This document shows, piece after piece, positions 1 to 6,647 of a DNA stretch of 29,264 nucleotides. How positions within the stretch are numbered: the first letter of the stretch is position 1; every line of letters begins with the position of its first letter. A model generated the notes under the pieces. It was not told the origin of the DNA. It saw only the letters and a program-made list of their open reading frames with translations, and ran no database searches. Source of the DNA: a virus; the IMG/VR virus record IMGVR_UViG_3300024520_000365, positions 1 to 29,264 of that record. One strand, written 5' to 3'. The position numbers were made by a program, and so were the translations under genes.

Positions 1-1
1 T

Positions 2-922
2 CATGTTGCATTAACTGCAAATACAACCGCAGCAGATAACTCTGCTTTTGGTGGTCAAGCTATGTATGCAAATACCACGGGGGCAAACAACACTGGTATA
101 GGTTCTCAAGCTTTATACGCAAACACCACAGGAGCAAATAACACGGCTGTTGGTACGCAGGCTTTAGACGCTAATACCACAGCGGCTAACAATACTGCAC
201 TTGGTTATGAAGCACTTGGTAAGGCAACAACTGGTGGTGATAATGTTGGAGTCGGTAGAGCAGCAGCACTTGATGTCACAACAGGAACAAGCCACACAGC
301 AGTAGGAGTTGAAGCATTAGAAAACACTAGCACTGGAACCGAAAACACAGCAGTAGGCAAACAAGCAGGTAGGAACATAACTACAGGCTCATATAATGTT
401 CTAGTTGGTTCTGGCATTTCTACAGTAGGGGCAACTAGTAGTAATGCTCAAGGTTTCGGATATAATCTTACATGCTCAGACAACTTCACAACTATAGGTC
501 AAGGTGCTGCTGATATTCGAGCAGAGCATGGTGTTGCAACTTGGGCTACTGTATCAGACGAAAGAGTTAAGAAAGATATTGAAGATGCTACTGTAGGTTT
601 AGCCTTTATCAACGACCTTCGACCAGTAACTTTTAATTATAAAAACAAAGGTGATTTACCTGAAAACTTTAAAGGTTATGAAGAAGGCTCTACAGAAGTT
701 TATAAAAACTCTAAATCTCAACACGGTTTTATAGCTCAAGAAGTTAAAGCAGCTATTGATAAACACAGCGATATTAAAGATGGCTTTGGTATGTGGGATG
801 ATAATGACCTTACTGGACAACAAAGAGTTGGTGAAGCAGCAGTTATACCAGTATTAGTAAAAGCAGTACAAGAACTTTCGGCAGAAGTCGAAGAATTAAA
901 AATTAAATTAGGAGAAAAATAA
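2..922 (+). CDS. Tail fibre/spike with S74 intramolecular chaperone domain (5' partial)
   Basis: The frame is open to the left edge, so the N-terminus that would attach to the tail is missing; the first in-window ATG at 62 lies inside the repeats and is not the true start. The visible part begins with eight 17-residue repeats of the type ANTTGANNTAVGTQALD (17-424), like the beta-roll head repeats of trimeric YadA-type adhesins. The C-terminal third is a Peptidase_S74 domain starting near SDERVKKDI. In this family a Ser-Lys dyad five residues apart cuts the chaperone off after the fibre trimerises; here Ser is codon 554-556 and Lys codon 569-571, so about 122 residues would be released. A terminal helix (VKAVQELSAEVEELKIKL) fits the chaperone coiled coil. 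Likely role: trimeric host-recognition fibre. Domain call strong; receptor unknown. Confidence 0.9.
   Translation, partial: HVALTANTTAADNSAFGGQAMYANTTGANNTGIGSQALYANTTGANNTAVGTQALDANTTAANNTALGYEALGKATTGGDNVGVGRAAALDVTTGTSHTAVGVEALENTSTGTENTAVGKQAGRNITTGSYNVLVGSGISTVGATSSNAQGFGYNLTCSDNFTTIGQGAADIRAEHGVATWATVSDERVKKDIEDATVGLAFINDLRPVTFNYKNKGDLPENFKGYEEGSTEVYKNSKSQHGFIAQEVKAAIDKHSDIKDGFGMWDDNDLTGQQRVGEAAVIPVLVKAVQELSAEVEELKIKLGEK
17..424 (+). repeat. Eight 51-bp (17-residue) tandem repeats in the tail fibre
   Basis: Units begin at 17, 68, 119, 170, 221, 272, 323 and 374. The consensus is roughly [AN]-x-T-T-G-x-x-N-T-A-V-G-x-x-A-L-x. The three units from 68 to 220 are most alike and the copies diverge towards the C-terminal side. 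The protein periodicity is exact (17 residues) while the DNA has drifted. Such coding repeats allow fibre length to change by recombination. Confidence 0.85.
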
Positions 923-1227
923 TGGCACAAACAGTAACAGAAGTCTTAGCAGCGGGAACCGATAGCGTAACTGTAATAAATGACGTTAATACTAATGGCA
1001 AAAAATCAACTCATGTTGGTGGTACAGAAGAAGTAGATACAACTATGTCTCAAGCAGATATAAATGAAGTGGTACAACGTAATGTTGACCACCTTTCAAC
1101 TATCTTGCTTTATGAACCTGTAGATGCAGATGATGATACACCAAACGTAAAAGGAGCAGCAGACAGTAAGAAAACTACACACGTTGCAGCCGTTACAACT
1201 GGCACGGATTACATAGCAGCAAACTAA
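922..1227 (+). CDS. Hypothetical protein, 101 aa, tail-fibre neighbour
   Basis: The start overlaps the stop of the fibre gene by one base (TAATG), with AGGAG a few bases upstream, so translation is probably coupled. The protein is acidic, Thr/Val/Asp-rich and has no signal peptide or membrane segment. Two related stretches are visible, KKSTHVGGT near residue 27 and KKTTHVAAVTTGTDYIAAN at the C-terminus, suggesting an internal duplication. No family is recognised. Its place directly after the S74 fibre suggests a fibre-associated or assembly accessory protein, which is inference from position only. Confidence 0.5.
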   Translation: MAQTVTEVLAAGTDSVTVINDVNTNGKKSTHVGGTEEVDTTMSQADINEVVQRNVDHLSTILLYEPVDADDDTPNVKGAADSKKTTHVAAVTTGTDYIAAN

Positions 1228-1236
1228 GGAGATAAT

Positions 1237-1473
1237 ATGACCGAAGAAGCCGTAGTCTTTATAGACGATAAAGAGATAAAAGTGTCTGAGTTGTCTGACG
1301 AACAAAAATACTTGCACTCGCAATTACTGGATTTGAGAAACAAAGAAGCTAGTCTTAAATTTCAATTAGACCAAGTAGCTGCCAGTATGTCAGTATTTCA
1401 AAATGCTTTTGTTGAGGCTTCTAAAGAAGTCGCTGAAGAAGTTTTAGAAGAAGAAACCAAAGAGGTAAATTAA
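1237..1473 (+). CDS. Small acidic coiled-coil protein, 78 aa
   Basis: A clear AAGGAG ribosome binding site lies just before the ATG. The N-terminus (VVFIDDKEIKVSELSDEQK) looks like a short beta hairpin. It is followed by a continuous heptad-like helix (about residues 27-75, QLLDLRNKEASLKFQLDQVAASMSV) and a Glu-rich end. Similar short 'DDKEY...LSDEQK.L..QI..L...' proteins occur near tail genes of marine phages as I remember them, without known function. A structural or assembly adaptor is possible. It is followed directly (TAA|ATG) by a small membrane protein. Confidence 0.6.
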   Translation: MTEEAVVFIDDKEIKVSELSDEQKYLHSQLLDLRNKEASLKFQLDQVAASMSVFQNAFVEASKEVAEEVLEEETKEVN

Positions 1474-1635
1474 ATGGTATATATAAATATATTTGTATGG
1501 ATAACCGCTATTGTCGCAATAGCATCATTAGTGGCTGCTGTAACCCCTACTCCGAAAGGAGATAAGTTTTTAGCAAAACTTTATAAAGTTATTGATTTTT
1601 TAGCTTTAAACATTGGCAAGGCTAAAGACAAATAG
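1474..1635 (+). CDS. Small membrane protein, 53 aa (holin-like candidate)
   Basis: The ATG follows the previous stop with no gap, and the stop TAG is directly followed by the next ATG. The translation opens MVYINIFVWITAIVAIAS, giving one hydrophobic helix (about residues 4-23), then TPTPKGD and an amphipathic tail (FLAKLYKVIDFLALNIGKAK). This single-helix plus amphipathic-tail layout, often with a 'TPTP-x-D' turn, is familiar from tiny proteins in marine phages. Size, membrane helix and the nearby endolysin and spanins make a holin or holin regulator possible, but a tail-related membrane role cannot be excluded. Confidence 0.5.
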   Translation: MVYINIFVWITAIVAIASLVAAVTPTPKGDKFLAKLYKVIDFLALNIGKAKDK

Positions 1636-1812
1636 ATGGCCAGAAAAACTACCATAGAAGTCGCAGCAGATCTTGATAAACATGAAGCAATTTGTGCTGA
1701 GCGTTGGCTAGAAACCATTAGTCGTATTAAACGTCTTGAACTATTTGTTATCGCTACTTTAGTTACACTATTATTAAGTGCTGGGGCTATATTAGCTCAG
1801 CAAGTTTTTTAA
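1636..1812 (+). CDS. Small membrane protein, 58 aa (XhlA/holin-like)
   Basis: It starts immediately after the preceding stop (TAGATG). Residues 1-35 are charged and helical (MARKTTIEVAADLDKHEAI...), followed by RIKRLELFVIATLVTLLLSAGAILA, one strong transmembrane helix, and a short QQVF tail. A charged coiled N-terminus with a single C-terminal helix is the layout of XhlA-type haemolysin/holin accessory proteins. Together with the 53-aa protein before it, this makes a two-component membrane pair. It is too short for firm family assignment. Confidence 0.5.
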   Translation: MARKTTIEVAADLDKHEAICAERWLETISRIKRLELFVIATLVTLLLSAGAILAQQVF

Positions 1813-1820
1813 GATGAAAT

Positions 1821-3707
1821 ATGCCATACGCCAAATACACATTCAAACCAGGAATCAATCGTGAAGGTACTGATTACAGTAACGAAGGCGGTTGGTTCAA
1901 TGGTAATTTAGTAAGGTTTCGTCAAGGACGCCCTGAAAAAATAGGCGGTTGGCAAAAAGATACTGACACAAGCTATTTAGGCACAGGCCGGGCTTTGCAC
2001 GGTTGGGTGGATACCGGGGGGACAAAATATTTAGGGCTTGGAACCACTTGGAAATATTACGTTTCAACTGGGCAGAATTTTGATGACATCACCCCTATTC
2101 GTGCTACAACAACCAATGGAATTACTTTTGCAGCAACGGATGGATCTTCAACCATAACCGCCACAGATTCTAGCCATGGTTGTGTGGCTAACGATTTCGT
2201 TACTATTTCAGGAGCCGTATCTTTAGGGGGCCTAGTTACCGCCGCCGTGTTGAACCAAGAATATCAAATTGTTTCGGTTCCCTCAGCTAACACTTACACA
2301 TTTACTGCTAAAGATACGGATGGGGATACCGTTACAGCTAATTCTAGTGACTCAGGAAATGGGGGCTCAGGGGTAGACGGGGCGTACCAAATTAACGTGG
2401 GTCTTGATGTTTATGTTCAAAGCACAGGTTGGGGAGCAAGTACATGGGGGACGAGTACGTTTGGTAGTTCTTCTGCATTAAGTTCTGGTAATCAATTACG
2501 TTTATGGTCACACGATAATTTCGGCGAAGATCTTCTTATGAACGTTCGCGGAGGCGGTATATATTATTGGGATGAAAGTGGAGGTTCTAGTGTTCGAGCT
2601 AAACCTTTTACAGAACTTACAGGGGCAAATTTAGTTCCTACTATAGCCTTACAGATATTAGTAAGTGATATAGACAGACATGTAATTTGTTTTGGGGCGG
2701 ATGCAATTGATGATACTAATGTTAGAACAAGTGCATCTGATCCAATGCTTATTGCTTGGAGTGACCAAGAAAATGCTGTTGAATGGGAACCATTGTCTAC
2801 TAATACAGCAGGATCTCTTAGACTTTCTGCTGGGTCTTTAATTATTGGAGCAATGAGAGCGGGGCAAGAAACTTTAGTTTGGACAGATACTTCACTGTAT
2901 TCTTTATCGTTTATAGGCCCTCCTTACGTATTTGGAACAACATTATTAAATGAAGGTGTTGGATTAATTAGCCCAAAAGGATCCGTAAATACAGCCAAAG
3001 GAATATTTTGGATGGATAGAAAAGGGTTTTATAATTATGCAGGAAACGTAGTGCCTGTTCCTTGTAGCGTTCATAACTATGTTTTTAGTGATCTTAATGA
3101 AAATCAGTCTCATAAAGTTTTCGGATTTTTAAATAAACAATTTGACGAAGTTGGGTGGTTTTATCCTTCTGCTTCTAGCACAGAAATAGATCGTTATGTA
3201 ACGTATAACTACAATGAACAAACGTGGAGCATAGGAGAACTGGCACGTTTTGCATGGCTTGATGAAGGTATTGTTGCGTACCCCAGAGCCACAGGCAAAA
3301 GCGATTCAACAAATTATTTATACCAACATGAAGAAGGTAACGACGACGATGGTTCTGCAATGTCCAATGTTTTTATAGAATCCAGTGATTTAGATATTCA
3401 AGAAGGAGAGTATTTTTCTTCGATTAGTAGAGTCATACCTGACGTTAAATTTACAGGGAGTGGTGGGTCAGACCAAACCATTAATTTTGTTTTAAAAACT
3501 AGAAATTACCCCGGTGAGTCTTTAGTAACCAACACAACGCAAAACGTAACTGGGACAACAACAAGATTAGATACGCGCCTACGCGCGCGACAAATGGTTT
3601 TTAGAATAGAGTCTGATGATGATAATTCAAATGTTAGTGCACAAAGAGGTGTGGGCTGGGTTTTAGGAGACACTCGTATGGATGTTAAACCAAGCGGTCG
3701 TAGATAA
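1821..3707 (+). CDS. Virion structural protein, tail-hub/stabilisation-like, 628 aa
   Basis: The protein is beta-rich with an N-terminus characteristic of phage virion proteins (FKPGINREGTDYSNEGGWFNGNLVRFR, then GRPEKIGGWQK). Repeated short blocks with aromatic-glycine turns suggest a beta-propeller-like fold: WSDQENAVEWEP, LVWTDTSLYSLSFIGPPYVFG, GIFWMDRKGFYNYAG, VGWFYPSASSTEIDRYVTYNYNEQTWSIG. The end (RLRARQMVFRIESDDD) resembles the closing strand of P22 gp10-type tail accessory proteins. A Ser/Gly/Thr-rich Ig-like insert appears to occupy residues ~90-200 (FAATDGSSTITATDSSHG...). Likely place: tail tube or hub near the portal. The ribosome binding site is weak. Structural role likely; the P22 gp10 comparison is from remembered architecture only. 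Confidence 0.7.
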   Translation: MPYAKYTFKPGINREGTDYSNEGGWFNGNLVRFRQGRPEKIGGWQKDTDTSYLGTGRALHGWVDTGGTKYLGLGTTWKYYVSTGQNFDDITPIRATTTNGITFAATDGSSTITATDSSHGCVANDFVTISGAVSLGGLVTAAVLNQEYQIVSVPSANTYTFTAKDTDGDTVTANSSDSGNGGSGVDGAYQINVGLDVYVQSTGWGASTWGTSTFGSSSALSSGNQLRLWSHDNFGEDLLMNVRGGGIYYWDESGGSSVRAKPFTELTGANLVPTIALQILVSDIDRHVICFGADAIDDTNVRTSASDPMLIAWSDQENAVEWEPLSTNTAGSLRLSAGSLIIGAMRAGQETLVWTDTSLYSLSFIGPPYVFGTTLLNEGVGLISPKGSVNTAKGIFWMDRKGFYNYAGNVVPVPCSVHNYVFSDLNENQSHKVFGFLNKQFDEVGWFYPSASSTEIDRYVTYNYNEQTWSIGELARFAWLDEGIVAYPRATGKSDSTNYLYQHEEGNDDDGSAMSNVFIESSDLDIQEGEYFSSISRVIPDVKFTGSGGSDQTINFVLKTRNYPGESLVTNTTQNVTGTTTRLDTRLRARQMVFRIESDDDNSNVSAQRGVGWVLGDTRMDVKPSGRR

Positions 3708-4078
3708 TGGCTAAACTATTAAACACAAAATTACCTATTTCTCTTGATCCTTTAGTTGTTCCTTCTTTTGTGTATAACAGAATGGTTAGAACTGTTGAAA
3801 TAGCTTTTGCTGGTTTTGATCCAAGTGCTACTCCGCAATTTACAGAAACAATCCGCAATGAAAATTTATTTAATGCTGGTGATATTATTTGGAATACTAC
3901 TAGAGAAGTTCTACAGTATTTTGATGGTACAAATTGGTACAATTTATCCACAGAAGAAGAAGTAGGTCTACAAGCAAAAGCGTCTGTAGGAGAGGTAACG
4001 GTAACACTTGATGGTAACGTAACAATAAATATAACCGGACCTAAATATGGTTGGGGTATAGAAAAATGGTATACATAA
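3707..4078 (+). CDS. Hypothetical small virion-associated protein, 123 aa
   Basis: Both ends are one-base TAATG overlaps with neighbours, so it is translationally coupled to the large virion protein before it and the endolysin after it. The middle contains FNAGDIIWNTTREVLQYFDGTNWYNLS, an aromatic 'DGTNWY' motif common in phage fibre and tail proteins. The C-terminus is Thr/Val-rich beta. No membrane segment. No family is recognised; a small fibre or tail-tip decoration is the best guess. Confidence 0.5.
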   Translation: MAKLLNTKLPISLDPLVVPSFVYNRMVRTVEIAFAGFDPSATPQFTETIRNENLFNAGDIIWNTTREVLQYFDGTNWYNLSTEEEVGLQAKASVGEVTVTLDGNVTINITGPKYGWGIEKWYT

Positions 4079-4521
4079 TGAATAAAGAAAAACTAATAAA
4101 AGAATTAATTGTTGATGAAGGTTGTATAAATAAAATATACGCAGATCATCTTGGATTCCTTACGCTTGGAGTAGGCCATTTAATCTTGGACACAGATCCA
4201 GAAAATAATCAGCCCGAAGGGACTCCAGTATCAGATAAAAGAATCAACGAATGTCTACACAATGATATAGACATTGTGTGCGACGAATTAGACAGAAACA
4301 TGCCGTGGTGGAAAGAGCTAGACGAGACACGCCAACGCGTTCTTGCTAATATGTGCTTTAACTTAGGTTGCCCTAGATTAAAGAACTTTAAAAATTTTTT
4401 AGCGGCTTTAGAAGCAGGCGATTTTGAAACCGCTGGGAAAGAAATGATGGACAGTAAATGGGCTACACAAGTAGGAAATAGAGCTGTTAGATTACAGGAA
4501 AAAATGATTCATGGTAGCTAG
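4078..4521 (+). CDS. Endolysin, T4-type lysozyme (GH24), 147 aa
   Basis: It cleaves the beta-1,4 bond between N-acetylmuramic acid and N-acetylglucosamine in peptidoglycan. The N-terminus matches T4 lysozyme: VDEGCINKIYADHLGFLTLGVGHL aligns with the E-(8)-D-(5)-T catalytic arrangement, giving Glu14, Asp23 and Thr29. Later family features are RQRVLANMCFNLG, FKNFLAALEAGDFETA and SKWATQVGNRAVRL, the last covering the usual W...NRA block. Length is normal for a single-domain enzyme. There is no signal peptide or SAR helix, so a holin must release it. A longer in-frame start at 4051 exists, but the ATG at 4078 forms the recurring TAATG overlap and gives the standard lysozyme N-terminus. Confidence 0.95.
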   Translation: MNKEKLIKELIVDEGCINKIYADHLGFLTLGVGHLILDTDPENNQPEGTPVSDKRINECLHNDIDIVCDELDRNMPWWKELDETRQRVLANMCFNLGCPRLKNFKNFLAALEAGDFETAGKEMMDSKWATQVGNRAVRLQEKMIHGS

Positions 4522-4597
4522 AGTTAAAAAAATAAAAAGAAAACCCATGAAAAGTGGAAAAGTTTCTAACTATAAAAAATCTTTAAGGAGACCATAA
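4511..4597 (+). CDS. Very short basic peptide, 28 aa
   Basis: The translation begins MVARVKKIKRKPMKSGKVSN. 12 of 28 residues are Lys or Arg and none is acidic. It overlaps the endolysin end by 11 bases and its stop overlaps the next ATG (TAATG), which supports real translation despite the tiny size. An AGGA lies about 11 bases before the ATG. It is the first of three consecutive highly basic proteins. Function unknown; nucleic-acid binding is plausible from charge. Moderate-to-low confidence because of length. Confidence 0.4.
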   Translation: MVARVKKIKRKPMKSGKVSNYKKSLRRP

Positions 4598-4743
4598 TGG
4601 CTAAAAAAGGACTGTACGCGAACATACACGCTAAAAGAAAAAGAATAAAAGCTGGATCAAAAGAAAAAATGAGAAAGCCCGGTACTAAAGGAGCTCCAAC
4701 AAAAGCAAATTTTAAACGAGCTAAGAAAACGGCTAAGAAATAA
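4597..4743 (+). CDS. Small Lys/Arg-rich protein, 48 aa
   Basis: AAGGAG precedes the ATG. The sequence starts MAKKGLYANIHAKRKRIKAG, followed by SKEKMRKPGTKGAPT and a lysine-rich tail. 19 of 48 residues are Lys/Arg with a single acidic residue. The 'GLYANIHAKRKRI...KMRKPG..GAPT..F' pattern is one I recall as recurrent in marine phages and cyanophages with no assigned role. It overlaps the next gene by one base (TAATG). Possible DNA or RNA condensing protein or virion-packaged peptide; function not established. Confidence 0.7.
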   Translation: MAKKGLYANIHAKRKRIKAGSKEKMRKPGTKGAPTKANFKRAKKTAKK

Positions 4744-5039
4744 TGGCGGCAAGGCAGAAAGCAATACGAAAAACCACTAAAGGTAAGGGGGCTAATTATC
4801 GCCCTACCAAAAGTGGCGCGGGCATGACTAAAACAGGTGTTAAAGCCTATAGAAAAAAGAACCCTGGATCTAAATTGCAAACAGCCGTTACAGGCAAAGT
4901 AAAACCAGGCAGTAAGGCAGCGAACCGACGTACATCTTATTGCGCAAGGTCTGCGGGTCAGCTTAAGAAAAGCTCTGCTAAAACAAAGAATGATCCTAAT
5001 TCAAGGATCAGACAAGCGCGCAAAAGGTGGAAGTGTTGA
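4743..5039 (+). CDS. Basic conserved phage protein, 98 aa (resembles the DUF6321 family)
   Basis: Strongly basic. Visible conserved blocks are GAGMTKTGVKAYRKKNPGSK, LQTAVTGKVKPGSKAANRR, then TSYCARSAGQL and a closing QARKRWKC. The 'RR-[ST]-[FY]-CAR-S/M-x-G ... R-x-A-x-x-[RK]-W-x-C' arrangement with paired cysteines is, as I remember it, the signature of a small family in T4-like cyanophages and other marine phages (DUF6321). The two Cys positions might bind a metal or form a disulphide. It lies between the other basic peptides and a nuclease gene. Function unknown; a packaged nucleic-acid-binding protein is inference. Confidence 0.7.
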   Translation: MAARQKAIRKTTKGKGANYRPTKSGAGMTKTGVKAYRKKNPGSKLQTAVTGKVKPGSKAANRRTSYCARSAGQLKKSSAKTKNDPNSRIRQARKRWKC

Positions 5040-5040
5040 T

Positions 5041-5481
5041 ATGTACGAATATAAATGCAAAGTTAAAAGAGTGGTTGATGGTGACACTATGGATGTTATT
5101 CTTGATCTTGGGTTCGATGTCCTTCATGCTTGTAGGGTCCGTCTGGCTGCTATTGATACGCCCGAGTCGAGGACTCGTGACTTGGATGAAAAAGCGCGAG
5201 GTAAACTTAGTAAAGCCTACCTTAAAGAAACTATTAAAGGAAAAAAGATTGTATTAAAGACTAAAATAAAAGATGCAAAAGGTAAGTTTGGACGAGTAAT
5301 AGCCGAAGTTTGGGCAGAGTTTGAAGAAGGCTCAATGCGTAACGTTAATGAATTAATGATAAAAGAATGTTATGCAGTAAGATACAACGCCCAAAATAAG
5401 GCTCTAGTACACGACGCTCACATGGCAAATCGTGCTATATTAATAGAAAAGGGGCTGTTTACCCCCGTGGAGCCTAAATGA
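5041..5481 (+). CDS. Thermonuclease (SNase-like) family nuclease, 146 aa
   Basis: A staphylococcal-nuclease OB-fold enzyme, Ca2+-dependent phosphodiesterase acting on DNA or RNA. Conserved elements are VVDGDT (Asp15), VRLAAIDTPES (Arg34, Asp39, Thr40, Glu42) and GKFGRVIAEV (Arg85); these match the Asp21, Arg35/Asp40/Thr41/Glu43 and Arg87 catalytic set of S. aureus nuclease. The length fits a single domain. No signal peptide, so it acts in the host cytoplasm or is carried in the virion. The start at 5041 is chosen because it directly follows the previous stop and begins at the first strand; an upstream in-frame ATG at 4990 would overlap the basic protein. The end overlaps the i-spanin start by four bases (ATGA). 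Possible roles are host DNA degradation for nucleotide reuse or clearing DNA at lysis. Confidence 0.9.
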   Translation: MYEYKCKVKRVVDGDTMDVILDLGFDVLHACRVRLAAIDTPESRTRDLDEKARGKLSKAYLKETIKGKKIVLKTKIKDAKGKFGRVIAEVWAEFEEGSMRNVNELMIKECYAVRYNAQNKALVHDAHMANRAILIEKGLFTPVEPK

Positions 5482-5879
5482 AGTTAGCTTTGATCTTGGG
5501 GTTTTTATTGTTATCAACGGTGGCTGGATCTGCGTGGTACATAGACAGACTTCAAGATAACATAGGAACATTAAAGGGCAATCAACTTGTCTTAGAGACT
5601 AAGATTCAAGAACAAAACGAAGCCATTGAAACCGCTTTAAACAACCAAAAAAAGGCCCAAACGCTTATGGCTTCTTTAGAAAAAGAGAAGCAAGAAGCGA
5701 TGCGTGATGTTAATAAATTAAGAAAAACATTTGCTAAACACGACCTAGATGAATTAACTTTAGCAAAACCAGAACTTATGCAAGGCAAAATAAACAGAGC
5801 TTCTAAACGAGTTTTAGAAAACTTAGAAAAATTAACCGATCCCAACCAATTTGATGAAGAAGTTAGCAATAATACTTAG
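5478..5879 (+). CDS. i-spanin (Rz-like inner-membrane lysis protein), 133 aa
   Basis: A short N-terminal hydrophobic helix (about residues 2-20, LALILGFLLLSTVAGSAW) is followed by a long periplasmic coiled coil (about residues 22-85, rich in Q/E/K heptads) and a charged C-terminal part. This is the layout of Rz-type i-spanins, which join with an outer-membrane lipoprotein to fuse inner and outer membranes in the last step of Gram-negative lysis. The decisive context is that the next gene, a lipoprotein, starts within its 3' end in another frame. The start forms an ATGA overlap with the nuclease. Sequence similarity to lambda Rz is not visible, as is usual. Confidence 0.75.
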   Translation: MKLALILGFLLLSTVAGSAWYIDRLQDNIGTLKGNQLVLETKIQEQNEAIETALNNQKKAQTLMASLEKEKQEAMRDVNKLRKTFAKHDLDELTLAKPELMQGKINRASKRVLENLEKLTDPNQFDEEVSNNT

Positions 5880-6228
5880 TTTGGCCGTAGTGGCTTCAAG
5901 CTGTTCTATGATGGGGGATAGGGTCAAGCCTGTTTCCGTAACCACCATTTCTAAACAACAACCGATGTACCATCCGCCTTTACCAATGGAAGTGCAAATG
6001 GATCCAGTTGATTGGGAGATACTAACTCCAGACAGTATGCAATTGTATTTAGATAATTTAGAAAAAGGAGACGCACCAAGAAGGGCATTTTATACCTTAT
6101 CCAGCAAAGAATACGAACATTTAAGTATGGATATGGCAGACATAACTAGGTATATAAAAGAAGTACTAGGTATTATAAAGTTCTACAGAGACTACGATAA
6201 AGAAGAGGAAGGAGAAAACAATGAATGA
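5854..6228 (+). CDS. o-spanin (Rz1-like outer-membrane lipoprotein), 124 aa
   Basis: The N-terminus MKKLAIILSLAVVASSCSMM is a lipoprotein signal with Cys17 as the lipidation residue (lipobox VASSC, slightly weak at -3). ATG 5854 is preferred over the TTG codon just before it. The mature part has QQPMYHPPLPMEVQMDPVDW, a proline-rich linker, then LTPDSMQLYLDNLEKGDAPRRAFYTLSSKEYEHLSMDMADITRYIKEVL. This last block resembles proteins I recall from T4-like cyanophages and other marine phages next to lysis genes. It overlaps the i-spanin gene by 26 bases in the +1 frame, the classic overlapped-spanin arrangement, and would partner the 133-aa protein. Confidence 0.7.
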   Translation: MKKLAIILSLAVVASSCSMMGDRVKPVSVTTISKQQPMYHPPLPMEVQMDPVDWEILTPDSMQLYLDNLEKGDAPRRAFYTLSSKEYEHLSMDMADITRYIKEVLGIIKFYRDYDKEEEGENNE

Positions 6229-6607
6229 TGGTTCAGGAAGATTTGGTGGAGACATGGACAGAAATGAGGTTGAAATCGACCTTAGTAAGTTCATGGCATT
6301 GTTACAAGAACAATCCACTTTAAAAGACAGAATAAGAGAGTTAGAGGACGAAGGAACTAAGAATCCGCATCAAAGGTGGATATTTCTTGCTCAAGCCATA
6401 GACAGTTGGCGTATATTTCCAAGAGCTTTTTTAAGTGTTTATATGTATTTATTGTATTACACTACCTTTTGGTTCATGGATTTAGAATCACCCAGTTTTG
6501 AGCAATCGGGATTAATCTCTATTGTGGTAGGTGCAGGTGCAGCATGGTTCGGTCTTTATGCAGGTACTTCAGGTTCAAGTAAGTCCTTTAAAGGGGAAGA
6601 TAAGTAA
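6221..6607 (+). CDS. Two-helix membrane protein, candidate holin, 128 aa
   Basis: Good ribosome binding site (GGAG) inside the end of the o-spanin gene, overlapping it by eight bases. The N-terminal half is soluble and charged with a coiled segment (LLQEQSTLKDRIRELEDEG). Two hydrophobic stretches follow: FPRAFLSVYMYLLYYTTFWFM (about residues 68-88) and GLISIVVGAGAAWFGLYAGT (about 97-116), with a short SGSSKSFKGEDK tail. Two closely spaced C-terminal helices with a charged tail beside the spanin pair suit a holin, which would open the inner membrane for the endolysin. 'IFPRAFLSVYMYLLY' is a recurrent marine phage motif as I remember it. The 53- and 58-aa proteins are rival holin candidates. 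Confidence 0.55.
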   Translation: MNDGSGRFGGDMDRNEVEIDLSKFMALLQEQSTLKDRIRELEDEGTKNPHQRWIFLAQAIDSWRIFPRAFLSVYMYLLYYTTFWFMDLESPSFEQSGLISIVVGAGAAWFGLYAGTSGSSKSFKGEDK

Positions 6608-6647
6608 CAAGACAAAGACTAAAAAAGACGATAAGATAGGGGACATT

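Noticed and set aside
4051-4077. Upstream extension of the endolysin (start at 4051)
   Set aside because: It overlaps the preceding gene by 28 bases; the TAATG start at 4078 gives the standard T4 lysozyme N-terminus.
6531-6647. N-terminal extension of the 363-aa virion protein
   Set aside because: This part overlaps the candidate holin gene in another frame; ATG 6648 with a purine-rich upstream site fits better.
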